Positions 34,163-45,527 of a DNA stretch of 64,000 nt are shown in pieces. Made by a program: the position numbers and the translations under genes. Every line of letters begins with the position of its first letter. The first letter of the stretch is position 1. Below the pieces are notes generated by a model. That model saw nothing but the letters and a program-made list of their open reading frames with translations. It was not told the origin of the DNA and made no database searches. Source of the DNA: Leuctra nigra (lineage: Eukaryota > Arthropoda > Insecta > Plecoptera > Leuctridae); the NCBI GenBank assembly GCA_934045905.1, contig OW203769.1, forward strand, positions 28,136,817-28,200,816, in the 5' to 3' direction.

Positions 34163-34333
34163 CCGTGACTGTGACGTACTTCCGAGGCCTGCCGCAAGTG
34201 ACAGTCCCGCTGCCGTCCCGCCAGGAGCGGTGCCGCTTCACGCTGCGGCCAATCAGCAACACCGTCGGCGACTTCCTCATGATGCTGCGGCACGAGGACC
34301 ACGGCATCGACCGTGCGGCCATCAACTCCATAG
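34163..34333 (+). CDS. MCU: MCU exon: N-terminal domain of mitochondrial calcium uniporter
   Basis: MCU is the pore of the mitochondrial inner-membrane calcium channel. This 171-base exon has acceptor AG at 34,161-34,162 and donor GT at 34,334-34,335, and enters and leaves in phase 1. It encodes the start of the matrix N-terminal domain, with [30 protein letters not shown] and the GIDRAAINS stretch, all very close to the animal MCU pattern. The next exon at 41,418 continues in frame. The presequence exon is upstream and uncertain. The intron after it starts directly as an 18-bp minisatellite. Confidence 0.93.
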
Positions 34334-34770
34334 GTAACGCTCGCAGGCGTCGTGACGCTCGCAGGCTTTGTGACACTCGCGGGCGTTGTAACGCTCGCAG
34401 GCGTCGTGACGCTCGCAGGCGTGGTGACACTCGCAATCATTGTGACACTCGCAGGCGTTGTAACGCTCGCAGGCGTTGTGACACTCGCGGGCATTGTGCC
34501 ACTCGCAGGCATTGTGACACTCGCAGGCGTCGTGACACTCGCAGGCGTCGTGACGCTCGCAGGCGTCGTGACACTCGCAGGCGTCGTGACGCTCGCAGGC
34601 TTGTGACACTCGCAGGCATTGTAACACTCACATGTATAGGTAAAACTCACAGGCATTGTGACACTCGCAGGCGTCGTGACACTCGCAGGCGTCGTGACAC
34701 TCGCAGGCGTCGTGACACTCGCAGGCGTCGTGACGCTCGCAGGCATTGTAACACTCACATGTATAGGTAA
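34334..34770 (+). repeat. 18-bp minisatellite starting at the MCU splice donor
   Basis: Units of the type GTGACACTCGCAGGCGTC run without a break from the donor itself (GTAACGCTCGCAGGC). The interspersed variant CATGTATAGGTAAAACTC (about 34,630 and 34,757) resembles the exon end plus donor (CCATAGGTAACGCTC). The unit length is a multiple of three, so long open frames cross the array on both strands; these are artefacts. Confidence 0.92.
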
Positions 34771-34771
34771 A

Positions 34772-34880
34772 ACCGTTGATTGAAGAACAGAATAAGATGT
34801 TCAACGCCCGTGTTAAATCTGCTGCGCTTTTTTCCTTCCCCGCGGGACGGGGTAACGGTTAGTTCGGCATCCAAGCGTAC
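34772..34880. repeat. inverted counterpart of sequence at 39,757-39,883
   Basis: CCGTTGATTGAAGAACAGAA and TTAGTTCGGCATCCAA here recur inverted at 39,757-39,883, next to the second minisatellite block of the same intron. The 5 kb between them could be an inverted or repeatedly rearranged segment. Confidence 0.6.
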
Positions 34881-35589
34881 GCAGCGCTCGAGTTCGCTTG
34901 TCTCTCTCACTCACTCTCTCACTCCTTCTCTCTCGCACCCGCACTCTGCGCGCGCAACGCCAGTCATCTGGATGCTTGCTGCATCCAAGTGGATTCCACT
35001 GCCCACGCGGCATCCAAGTCCTCTCGATCCCCTCCCCCGCCTTCTATCGAGGTGAACTTGACTGCATCCCGTCCGTCGAGCGGCACCAAGACAAAGTTTT
35101 CAGGCACGATTCTATTTGCAATGATTTTGTAGGTATAAATTGTTAAAAAAATTGTGAAAATAAAATTTTCGTGCATCCACAAATTAGCGCCGGTATTACC
35201 AGAGTTCATTAATGTTGGATTAAATTTTGCGGCACAGCCAATGATTGATAATGATTGAAACAGTTGAATTGAATCCAAAAGTTAGAATAACAAATTTGAG
35301 AAAACGTTCCCATTGTTGCAATTTTGTTTATTTTATCTCGTACCAATGATTGTACCTTGTAGAAATATAAAAGTTATACAATTAAATTGTTAAATCTAGT
35401 TTGAATGGTTTAAACTCTAGTTAGCGCATAATCAGCTTTTACTTTACTACTTTTACATTCCTCCAAATCCGGCATCATGTTCTTCCTCGAGTGAAAAGAT
35501 AATAATGCCAGAATAAATAGTTTTCGAATTATATTTAAAAAACGAGAAATCGTAACAGAGATAGGTAATTTAGAAAAGATTTAGATGTG

Positions 35590-35675
35590 TCTAATATCCG
35601 GGTGGACCGGGGTTCGAACACAGGACATCTCAGTTACCGGGCGAGGGCTCCAACATCTGAACTACACAGACGGTC
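35590..35675 (-). repeat. tRNA-like sequence (SINE head or tRNA pseudogene)
   Basis: On the - strand an A-box-like TAGTTCAGATGTTGGAGC is followed by a B-box GTTCGAACCCC at the usual distance. The anticodon stem pairs in part, but the acceptor arms do not pair. It therefore looks like a tRNA-derived retroposon rather than an active gene. Confidence 0.45.
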
Positions 35676-35819
35676 ACTCAGTGAAAGGTGAAACCGTGTT
35701 GAGATATGCTTACTCTGCTGTAACTTGCATGCTGACGTTGCATATCGTACACAACAATTGCACAAACAATAGATAGGGAATGTGCAAAAGTTTTTTAATG
35801 CGGTTAAAATACAATATTT

Positions 35820-36119
35820 CAAAATAACAACACATGGTAAAACACACTATTTTCAATCTCAAAAGTGTACATTTTCATTCATAAATTATGAAATTAAAAA
35901 TCAGTGTAAATTCTGGCGAGAAAACGCTATCACGGCGAGTGATGTCATATTTTATTGTAACCATGGCAACATCATTGTTGGTTGATATAAATGACATCGC
36001 TCGCCGGGATGGCGTTTTCCCGCCAAAATTTACACTAAATTTCAATTTTATATTATTGAATGAAATTTGCATTTTTAGTGTGAAAATAGTGCGATGCCAA
36101 CAAATATGTTGTTATTTTG
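35820..36119. mobile_element. 300-bp palindromic MITE with CAAAATAACAAC ends
   Basis: CAAAATAACAAC at 35,820 pairs with GTTGTTATTTTG ending at 36,119, and the inverted match continues inward with gaps to GGCGAGAAAACGC / GCGTTTTCCCGCC and GGCGAGTGATGTCAT / ATGACATCGCTCGCC. Most of the element can therefore fold into one long hairpin. It holds no gene. Confidence 0.8.
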
Positions 36120-36299
36120 AATTATAGTTTTAAAAAATACATAATATTCCCTATTGGAAGAATTGCCGCGATGCGATGCAAATCCTCCGGTGAAATTCTA
36201 CAGATTTCCTGTCCAAGATAAGCCCAGGTAAATTTAATGTAATATAATGAAGACAAAAATCTATTTGTAATGTGGATCAAATTGCATTATTTATATGTA

Positions 36300-36890
36300 G
36301 TAATTAATTAACTAGCGAAGCGAGCGTCTTTAATGGTATACCTAAATTTTTGGCGTATCTTTTCTTCACTGCATTGTCGAGGAGGCCAATTCTTGAGATT
36401 CACGTTTTGAAACCATGTAGTACGTTTTCATTGATTAAAACATAAACATGTTGAAGGCTAAGAAATAGATGTCAACTTTTTCAAAACGTGAAAACTCAAG
36501 AATTGACCTTCAGGACACCGAGCAATATGTCATACCAGAGGGAACGTGTTTAGATTTTGAGCAAAATCTTCTGATTTGAAAAATGAAAATGAACCGTTTA
36601 TATACGATCTCGTTCAAATTTTGCATGGCCATTGGAATTTAATTTTTTTTTTTTTTTTTATTTTTTCGTAGCTATAATCGCCGGTAAATAAATTCAAGTG
36701 CTATTGATATTTCATAATTTGATTTTTTGTTCATCATTTCACCAAGATATTTATTCATGCATATTCACCTTGATGCATTTCATAACGAATTGCCATTACA
36801 GTTATTTCCAAAGTCTGTACAGCAGCAGCAAGACGCACATTACAACGCGTTACACAGAGCGTTTTCCAAGTAGACCTCTCACTGATAAGC
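36300..36890 (+). mobile_element. Helitron-like repeat in opposite orientation, eroded
   Basis: The + strand holds TAGCGAAGCGAGCGTC near 36,312 and ACAACGCGTTACACAGAGCG plus TTTTCC near 36,843-36,868. These are the inverse of the two ends of the family at 30.3 and 38.5 kb, about 560 bases apart. The CTAG is changed here. Confidence 0.4.
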
Positions 36891-37231
36891 AGTTTCCATT
36901 GGGAAAACTAATAATTTTGCAGTATTAAAATACATACATTTTCCTTTTCCTTTTTTCAATTAGCGAACATGTTCTTATTCTTTAGCTTGCATTTTGAACG
37001 TTTAAAATGAACCTATACTTCACCTGATCTGTAACATATTTTTCAAAATCAATTGGAGTGTCAAGATAGTAGAATGTATAGTCACTTCGCTTCGTACTCA
37101 ATTCATCTTCTCTATGCAGTTTCCATTTTAATCCAGAGGATCTCCGTCTCCACGTATCCAGTCTCCTTGCGACTCTAGGAAACTATTATAGGTATTGTCT
37201 TGGTTTTCCTTGTGTTGGTACAATTTAATTA

Positions 37232-37640
37232 TAATAAAAACGCTCTGTGTAACGCATTGATAAGCGAGCCGTCTAAATGCGTGCGAATTAACATGAGTGT
37301 GCAACTGCTGCTCTGCTCAACTAAGACTTGAAACTAAAACTTCAAGAGCAGTGAAAAAATATCTGAAAATTCTTGGCATAAATTTTTCAAAATATTTCAA
37401 GACAAGCATAAACGATCCCGCCGTAAAAAGAACATTTTCAAAAATACCTAAAATGTTGTTCCCGATGACCATACAAATTTTGAAGTTAATCGGTCAAACG
37501 GCTAAAGTTTTAATTTTAATAATCTCACAGAATCCTGTTCATCATAAACTAGACACGAGACAAATCTTAGGACATCGAGTGTGCAAAATTTCATACCGAT
37601 TGGCGATTGGTTGAACGGTTTGATCTGGGCAGAAAGTGAA
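37232..37640 (-). mobile_element. Helitron-like repeat, truncated copy
   Basis: It starts AAAAACGCTCTGTGTAACGC and contains the family phrase CCCGATGACCATACAAATTT. It ends near the GGTTTGATCTGGGC phrase without the GCTCGCTCA end. Confidence 0.45.
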
Positions 37641-38469
37641 ATTTACTACTCCAATCAAATAATTTCAAATATTTTAAATGTTTAAAATGTTCTTCATAAG
37701 ATTACCTTATAGAGGTAATAGACTTGCAACTGTATTTTTGTACCTTTTTCACCCGCAAACATTTCACACGCTTTTCCAAACACTATTGAACTCAAAAAGG
37801 GTCCATTCTAAAGTTTGAAATTCGTTTTTGTTACAATTCCAAAAATCGTTCTGCTAGACATGATACATTTTCAACTAAGATTATATCGAAATGAGAAAAA
37901 TTATGTGTCCCCCGAAATAATTGCTCACAGGTCGCTGGCCACTATAACAACAACAATACTATACAATACTGACGCCGTCCATGGCAGCTAAGATGGTTTC
38001 TCTGATCAGGCTGAAATTTGGCATGTTTTAAATTATATTCACTGCGCAAGCGAGATCGTTTCAATTTCGTCTTTGGGTGTTATTGTTAATGAAACTAGAG
38101 GCCAGCCTCAGATTAAATAATCTAACAGATAACATTTAATTTTGCACAGGGGAAAACTAACATCCAGGCTTAAGATTTGAATTTTGAGTGAAATCAGATA
38201 CAAATTGTTTTAGATATTGGAATGCGATAATATTCATGTTTAGATTGCTTAGATATTTTCTTGTATTTCCACAACAATACGATGCATAATACGCGTAATT
38301 GTAATATGCTCAGAGATACACTACAAATTATATAGGTAAGAGCAATAATCCATGGATAATCTATAAAACAAATAGCAAATAAACATGAAAATTAACGCAT
38401 GAAATGAAAAGAAGCAAGATAATTGTTATTACTCAATCGTCTACAAAAAAATAGTACATTTTTATTAAC

Positions 38470-39361
38470 TAGGAAAACGCTCTGAGTAACGCGTTGATGA
38501 GCGAGCACGGATACGCGCAACACCTCGAACCGAAATTATGTTTATCGAAAATGTCCTTAAAAGCCAATAATTCTAAAATTTCGTCACAGACTTGTATGAA
38601 AATCTCCAACGATTCCTAAAATATTGGTCCCAATAACCACGCAAAGTTTTAAGTTGATCGATTGAACCTTTACGATTGAACGATTCCTTGTTAATTTCCA
38701 AAAATCACAGGATATCGTTCAAAAAAATGTTAAACGGTCATATCAGTTTCATAATACGTTTGAAAGTTTCTGCTCTCTTGAAGTGAAGATTCGAAGATTC
38801 CGTGAAATATGAAATTCGAGAAATATGATAGCCAACACGCAAAATATCCGTAAACTGTCGATAACTTTTGAATGTAAACACAGTTTAGTCTGAAAATTGT
38901 CAAAAATACAGATAATGTTGGACCCGATGACCATACAAAATTTTAAGTTGATTGGTCAAACGGTTCTGGATTAAATTTCAAAAAGCACATGAAATATTTT
39001 TTTAAATTTTAACCAATGGGAGGATTTGGCTGAAAATTTGTAAAATAAGAGACAATGTTGGTCCTAATGACCATGCAAAATATAAGATCGATCACATTTG
39101 TCGAAGTCCATTTTCATTTTTCAGCCTATCAGGAGATGTTTATTTAAATTTCAACCAATGAATGGATTTCAAAAAAATTAGGGTCTGCAAACAGAGAAGG
39201 TTGGTTTTACATGTGTGCAAAATTTCAGATCGATCGGTGAAACGGTGCGACCTGTGTATCGGCTATTAGCAGCCAAAAACAAAAACAAAAACAAAAAAAA
39301 ACAAAAAAACAGAGGTCCGTGCCAAAAGAGCCAAAAGGAGACGCTCGCTTCGCTCGCTCAA
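38470..39361 (-). mobile_element. Helitron-like repeat, complete copy
   Basis: CTAGGAAAACGCTCTGAGTA at about 38,470 opens the element and GACGCTCGCTTCGCTCGCTC closes it near 39,360, close to 0.9 kb, like the 30.3 kb copy. The hairpin next to the CTAG end on the - strand (AACGC/GCGTT) is intact. The body consists of diverged repeats of a phrase like CGATGACCATACAAAATTTT and has no coding capacity. Confidence 0.55.
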
Positions 39362-39879
39362 TAAAAACGCTTTCATTAATTTTTTAAATTGTGAGTGTTT
39401 GTTAATTATTTCTTAGGCAATCTGTATTGAATAATAGTATTATATTTGAAAACTACATCGATTGTAGCATGGATTGTAATTTGTAGTGTCTAATCCGTCG
39501 GAGCCTAAACGCACTTTTGGTCTTATCGCTTCTTGCATAGCATCTTGGTTTGTCTCGTCTATCACATCTATTTTTGTCTCGTCGCCTTGTAATCTCTGCT
39601 GCCTGGCGCGGGGTGGGGTGGGGGGATCTCGGGAGCGACTCGAACGTCCGTCTCCTGCTGAAGCTGGCGAGAAATGAGAGTGAAGGGGGCGGGACAGAGT
39701 GAGTGCGCAGTGGTTCTTGCGCATGTGACACTAGCGACATTCGGAGTATAGGTGGTTGGATGCCGAACTAATCCAGCTTCTTGGCCAGGGGATTGCGGGC
39801 GGGTAGCGGGGGCGAGGAAGGAAGTGCAGGAATGCTGCCATAAGCGTTGTACATCTTATTCTGTTCTTCAATCAACGGT

Positions 39880-40325
39880 AAAACTCGCGGGCATTGTGAC
39901 ACTCGCAGGCATTGTGACACTCGCAGGCGTCGTGACACTAGCAGGCGTCGTGACGCTCGCAGGCATTGTAACACTCACATGTATAGGTAAAACTCGCGGG
40001 CATTGTGACACTCGCAGGCATTGTGACACTCACATGTATAGGTAAAACTCACAGGCATTGTGACACTCGCAGGCGTCGTGACACTCGCAGGCGTCGTGAC
40101 GCTCGCAGGCATTGTAACACTCACATGTATAGGTAAAACTCGCGGGCATTGTGACACTCGCAGGCATTGTGACACTCACATGTATAGGTAAAACTCACAG
40201 GCATTGTGACACTCGCAGGCGTCGTGACACTCGCAGGCGTCGTGACGCTCGCAGGCATTGTAACACTCACATGTATAGGTAAAACTCGCGGGCATTGTGA
40301 CACTCACAGGCAGTGTAACCAGTGA
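39880..40325 (+). repeat. second block of the 18-bp minisatellite, in 146-bp higher-order units
   Basis: The same units as at 34,334 recur in the same orientation, arranged in a higher-order period: CACATGTATAGGTAAAACTC occurs at 39,976, 40,122 and 40,268, exactly 146 bases apart, with further copies in between. Each carries a splice-donor-like TATAGGTAAAAC. Confidence 0.9.
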
Positions 40326-40429
40326 TTGCAACACTCACATAATGGGCTGAAACTTTCACGTGTTATAGAACAAAAAGTTTTTTAATTGGTTTTTATCCAT
40401 ATCTTTTACCAATGTTATTGTTAACAAAA

Positions 40430-40625
40430 TAGGGCTATGTACGCGTATTCAGAACAGTTCAATGAAAATAATTCCATAGCTTTTGTAATGGTTTATTAAA
40501 TTTACTTTGTCCAACAGATGTTTAGTACCCAAAAATTAGTAAAATTATGGTACTAAACATCTGTTGGACAAAATAAAACTAATATTTTATTCCAAACTAT
40601 GATATTATTTTCATGTAATTATATG
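40430..40625. repeat. long fold-back hairpin
   Basis: TTTGTCCAACAGATGTTTAG (40,506-40,525, arm continuing to 40,529) and its exact inverse at 40,549-40,572 make a perfect 24-bp stem with a 19-base loop. Weaker pairing extends outward for about 70 bases per side. The outer sequence also appears inside the MITE at 44,720-45,061. Confidence 0.8.
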
Positions 40626-41417
40626 CAATTGCAATTTTCAGAAATATTCGAGTACCTAATTCGAAAGTTTTACATTTGAATTAAGGTGCTGCAAGAGCGA
40701 GCGATTTTGCTGCTTTTTGTAGACACTTTTTGCGATACGATTGGAGACGAAATGGGTATACCAAATTATTTGAAATTTTAATCGTGATTAGATAAAAGAC
40801 AAACTTAGGGTTATCCCTGGTACATTTTTTATTTTTTGTTTCGTTAATTAGTAATAATTAGCGGATTTTTGGTGAAAAATTTGCTATTTTCTTGTCTCCC
40901 TGGGTGCCGTATAAAATTAAATTTCAAAAATGTGCCGAGTGATAACCCTAAGTTTGTCTTTCATCTAATCATGATTAAAATTTTAGATCAATTGATTTAC
41001 GGGTTTGGTCTCCAATCGTATCGCAAATTTCATAGTTTTGCGCGGTTTAATTGAATAACCGGCCCTAATTAACGATGCAATAAGCAAAAATGAAAAAGTG
41101 CTACTAATATACAATCAGACTGATCATGTGAACATCCTGTAAAAGTTACACTCACTTATGAAACAATTTTTCTCTCTCAATTTTCTAAAACGGCCGAGCG
41201 CTAGTATCACCTTAAGACGTTGAAAAATCGTTTATACCAGCGTTTTGAGTTTAAACAAGAACCAGAAGCTTGTTAAATAAAATAAATCACCGGTTTTGTA
41301 CATAAGTAAATTTGCATTGATCATAATTTTAAATAAAAAATACTCTATTTAGTGCCGATGTCACTGTGTATGTGCTAATGTTACGCATTGTAATGCTTGG
41401 ATATGTTTGCGTTGCAG

Positions 41418-41536
41418 ACGGAGTGCGGATCGCGTCTTCGAACACAATAGAAGCGCTGATGGAAGACGACTTCAAGCTCATCTTGAACGACACCGTCTAC
41501 GTCGTTAACACGCCAAAGCAGGAGAAACTTTCCCAG
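41418..41536 (+). CDS. MCU: MCU exon: end of N-terminal domain
   Basis: The 119-base exon has acceptor GTTGCAG before 41,418 and donor GTGAGC at 41,537. It enters in phase 1, completing the codon left by the exon at 34,163, and leaves in phase 0. It encodes GVRIASSNTIEALMEDDFKL and a short YVV stretch, matching the region where animal MCU reads GVR.A..T....L.DDFKL. Confidence 0.94.
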
Positions 41537-41895
41537 GTGAGCGACAGGTGGATCTGTACCACACCACAAGAGAAAAGCAGACCCGTTTCTTGGGTTGTTA
41601 TAAATGCATACTTTGCAACTTTCAATTAGTCAACTATCGATAGCTATGGATACACAGCTGATCAGGATTGAAATAATTTTACTCAACCCTTGGAATTTTG
41701 AAAAAACTCAGCAATTTTTGAAAACAATTGCAAAAATTTGCAATTTGTATGCACATCCTTGTTGTAAATTTGTGAAATTGATAATTTGTGTCATTTTTAA
41801 GCTGGTAATTGTTAAACGTAGAATTGTAAAATCTAATGTGTTCCATTTTGTAGATTCCTTCATTTCTACCACTGAAAGTGTTTTGACGTTCCCAG

Positions 41896-42042
41896 GAAGA
41901 GCTGCGACAACTTAGTGATGTGCGGAACCTCGTGAACCAGCTGTACGAGGCACTTAACGTCGAGGAGCACCAGCTGCAGAAGGAGCGCGAGATCCTCCGA
42001 CAACTGGAGGAGCTGCAGATACAGCTGCAGCCGTTGGAAGAT
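41896..42042 (+). CDS. MCU: MCU exon: first coiled coil
   Basis: A 147-base exon (49 codons, phase 0 at both ends), acceptor TTCCCAG and donor GTAGGT. It is rich in Leu, Glu and Gln with heptad-like spacing (residues of the type LVNQLYEALNVEEHQLQKER), as in coiled coil 1 of MCU, which precedes the first transmembrane helix. Confidence 0.94.
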
Positions 42043-42385
42043 GTAGGTCTCTTAGAGTATTAGTGTGACAATTAGAAGAAAATAATATGTTGTATTCAAT
42101 ACAAGCAATTGCCATTCAATAGACATTAAACTAACATTAACAAATGCTTGAAATGTACGTAGCCTTGTCAAGGAGGTAAAATTTAATTATCTCTCATTTC
42201 AATAGTGCAATTGAAAACAAACAGATTATACATTGAGATGACAAGATAAGTAAACTTTGCTTTTGACCAAATGAATGCCCAAAATCGGTAATCAGTTATC
42301 ACGATTACATTTTATTAGGGGGATATATTTGAAAGTATTAAAAGCTCTAAGTTACACCCTCTATTGCCAACTATGAAGAAAGTAG

Positions 42386-42896
42386 TGTTGACTATGGGTG
42401 TGTTTGATAAGTATTTTCAGCTTGCGAGCTGTGACGTCAGCAGATTGTTCGGCGTGCGCTCGAAAATGTGGACTTATCAAACAAACTTTGCAGGCGGCGC
42501 GTTTGACCCTTTGAACAGACCGCGATATTTTAAATGGCGGCCATCAACCTAACCTCATATAATGCATAATTCATCATAAATACCTATTATAGGTATAGAT
42601 TATTTTAAAACTTATGAGATTCAACTGTATGCTCATTCATGTGTGTTAATACAACATGAAGCTCTGTAGAAGTAAATTGACACGTTGAACACTGATACAT
42701 GTCAGTGTCATCCGCCATGTTTTCCTGAGTGCAATCTGTCCCCCGCTAGATTTTGACCACGCGATTGGATTGCGCGCCGCCAGCACCGCGCGGAGTTATC
42801 AAACACTCCAGAGCGCAAGCCAAAAGAGTTATCAAACAAAAAAGAGCAGATCGCACGCTGGCAGAGTGCGCGGAATGAGTTATCAAACACACTCTA
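42386..42896. mobile_element. MITE with GTGTGTTTGATAA ends
   Basis: GGTGTGTTTGATAAG near 42,397 and TTATCAAACACACT near 42,880-42,893 are inverted. Several inner TTATCAAACA motifs repeat within the right part. The element lies within an MCU intron and holds no gene. Confidence 0.5.
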
Positions 42897-43348
42897 TATA
42901 GTGTGTTTAAGAGAGGTTCAATAGTGTTTTATTGGTTGAAACATAGAAATAAATGTAAGGAGTTTGAAGCTTTAGAGATGCTTTCAAGGCTGTTATATTT
43001 ATGACGATAACAAATTCTCATTTCAGCAATCTCAAAATGTAGAAATTATTCTTCCAATGTATAATAGTTTAGAGATTATCTTACTCACCCTAAAAAAATA
43101 TAGATAAATAACAAAAATGCTTGGATTTTCAGAGAAACACTGTTCTCTGAAACACAAGTTTTATACTTTACTGGCCCTTTTATTTTTATATGAGCATTTT
43201 CACTGTCACCACTGTGTTTTACGGGCCCTTCTTCCTCATGTTTATCTGGGCCCTTTGCCTTTCTTCCCTGTCCGCCCCCGGTCAATAGGTCTCTGCTCTT
43301 CTGCTGAACGCAGATGTGTTGACATGTGGCGTGTTTGATTGCGTATAG

Positions 43349-43552
43349 AAACGTGCCGAGCTTGACGACGCCACGAACCGCCGCACCAACCTGATGACCT
43401 GGGCGGGCCTGGGTCTGATGTCCGTGCAGTTCGGCATCCTCGCGCGTCTCACGTGGTGGGAATACTCCTGGGACATCATGGAGCCCGTCACGTACTTCGT
43501 CACGTACGGCACGGCCATGGCTGCATACGCATACTTCGTGCTCACCAAGCAG
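43349..43552 (+). CDS. MCU: MCU exon: pore domain with both membrane helices and DIME motif
   Basis: A 204-base exon (68 codons, phase 0 at both ends), acceptor CGTATAG and donor GTACGT. It encodes the first membrane helix ([20 protein letters not shown]), the selectivity-filter segment WDIMEP (43,469-43,486) with the conserved Asp and Glu that bind calcium, and the second helix ([20 protein letters not shown]). The key residues are all present, so the gene looks functional. Confidence 0.97.
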
Positions 43553-44719
43553 GTACGTGATAGATAGCACATGAGATATTCTACTGCAAGATTGTAGAGA
43601 AATATGGGTTGAAAGGGGCACATGAATTGCGTAATTTCTGTTGTGAATCAAAATTAATCACTATTTTATAGCAATCTCTACAGCATGAAAGTTTAATTCT
43701 AGTTGCACAGGCTGTGTTAAAATATGAGTCTTTGTAATGCATGAAAACTCATATGCTGTGTGAGAATTACTGTTCTATATACAGCTTGGAAATCAGCTTT
43801 AATGAAGATTTTGATCAGGGCTCAGAGAATAATACCCAGGGCCGGTTGTTTATGGTTTCCGCGATAAACGCGAAATGTTTAGAAACATGATGTTTCTGTC
43901 ATATCTTTACGTTTCATACACTCCTGATTCCAAATATATGTAGGTATCTTTTTCCTGCGAATTTTCGCGAAATTTGTGTTTTGACGCGAAATTAACGAAT
44001 TCTCGCGATTTCACGCGATTTTGTCCCAAACCTACTAGTTTTGCAACATTTTCCGATTCCAAGTATATATTCTACGAAAATTTCCTCGATCTGTGTCTAA
44101 AGTACCACGAAATAGAAAGAATCACACTGTTTTCTTCGTAAGCCTTCTGTCAATGCCAGCCAAAGAGTGTATGGGGGTGCCAGCTGATTGGCTGCTGAGC
44201 ATGGAATGCGACGCATCTACATGACCTTGCATAGGGGTGTGCATGCGCACGCGTCGAGTCTCGCTAGTGAGAAGTCGCTCGCGCGGCATATTTCACACTT
44301 TATTATCTGTTTATTACAAAAATCTAATTTTTTCCCCATTTCACCACCAATCGCGAAAATCAACATAATTATCACCACCAATTCACGACTTTGGGAATGT
44401 GGAAAACGAATTTTGGCTTTTTTGATCACCACAAACAACTGGCTCTGGTAATACCTTACTACAGTCTGTTTTTTTACTGTATGAACTCTCAACAGAATCA
44501 ATGATTGGCAGCTTTTCTGCTAGGCCGAGAAAGACTTCATTGCGCGCTCACCTTGCAATGTTGTCTTTCTCGACCTTACAGAACAACTGACGGTGTCACA
44601 GTCTGTCGAGAGTTCAAACATAGGAAAAACGAACTGTAATTCCTCTAAAAGGCAATACTTTGCCAATAAAACAAATGTGAAAAATATAAAGAAAAATTTA
44701 GATAAAATCCAATCACTAA

Positions 44720-45061
44720 GGCCGGGTAGGACCAACTCTGGATTAAGTTAACTCTCGAGGGTTAACCAATGAAACAAGTTGGCGCGAATTCCATAGCCAA
44801 TAAGATTCACTAATTTCCACTAATCATCGAGAGTTAAGACATTTTCGGGTTCTAAACGCCTGCTGGACAAAATAAAACTAATAACTTATTCCAAGCTATG
44901 AAATTATTTTCATTGAACTGTTCTGAATTCACGTCCATAGCCCTATTTTGTTAACAATTACACTGGAAAAAGATATTGATAAAAATCGATTAAAAAACTC
45001 TTCAAGGTCAAACTCACTACCCAGCCGTCTTAACTTAATCCAGAGTTGGTCCTACCCGGCC
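44720..45061. mobile_element. MITE, GGCCGGGTAGGACCA family, copy 2 with TAA flanks
   Basis: The ends GGCCGGGTAGGACCAACTCT and its exact inverse pair for about 30 bases. TAA stands immediately outside both ends (44,717-44,719 and 45,062-45,064), matching the 3-bp TWA target duplication of PIF/Harbinger elements. The interior carries sequence shared with the fold-back at 40.4-40.6 kb. Confidence 0.8.
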
Positions 45062-45527
45062 TAAGGTGAACATCCACTATGGTTGGACAGCAAGCATTGT
45101 TACTCTAGGGAAGCTTATCATTTGATACACTTTTCAATATGAATTTAAAGGAACACAAAATTTCCATAATGCATACAAGTCTGCTAAATGTAAGCTTGTC
45201 TTGGGCGACGGTTGCATACGTTTCTTGTCAACCTTAGAGGGAATGGATGTTATGTCATTAAATCTAAAATTTCTAAGAAATAACTGAAAATGTGTAAAAT
45301 ATATATTTATAAATTGTTTGTCTTGATGATAAAGACAATTTTAATTTGTTCAGAATATTATCAATTTCCACCCAAAAGGAGGAATTTATTAAAAAAACTA
45401 TTCCTGCATGCCATGTGGTAATTACCTACATGACAAGTAAAATCGTATCAACAACTGGAAACAAACCGACCCAAGCCAATTGAAAGTGAAAGTGTGACGT
45501 TGGCTGATGGATGTGTTCTTCCCGCAG

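Noticed and set aside
34090..34770. Long open frames on both strands over the 18-bp minisatellite
   Set aside because: The unit length is a multiple of three, so frames stay open automatically. Only the first part (34,163-34,333) is a real MCU exon.
42900..43651. 188-residue - strand open frame over the MCU pore exon
   Set aside because: It is the antisense shadow of a GC-rich MCU exon, with no recognised product.
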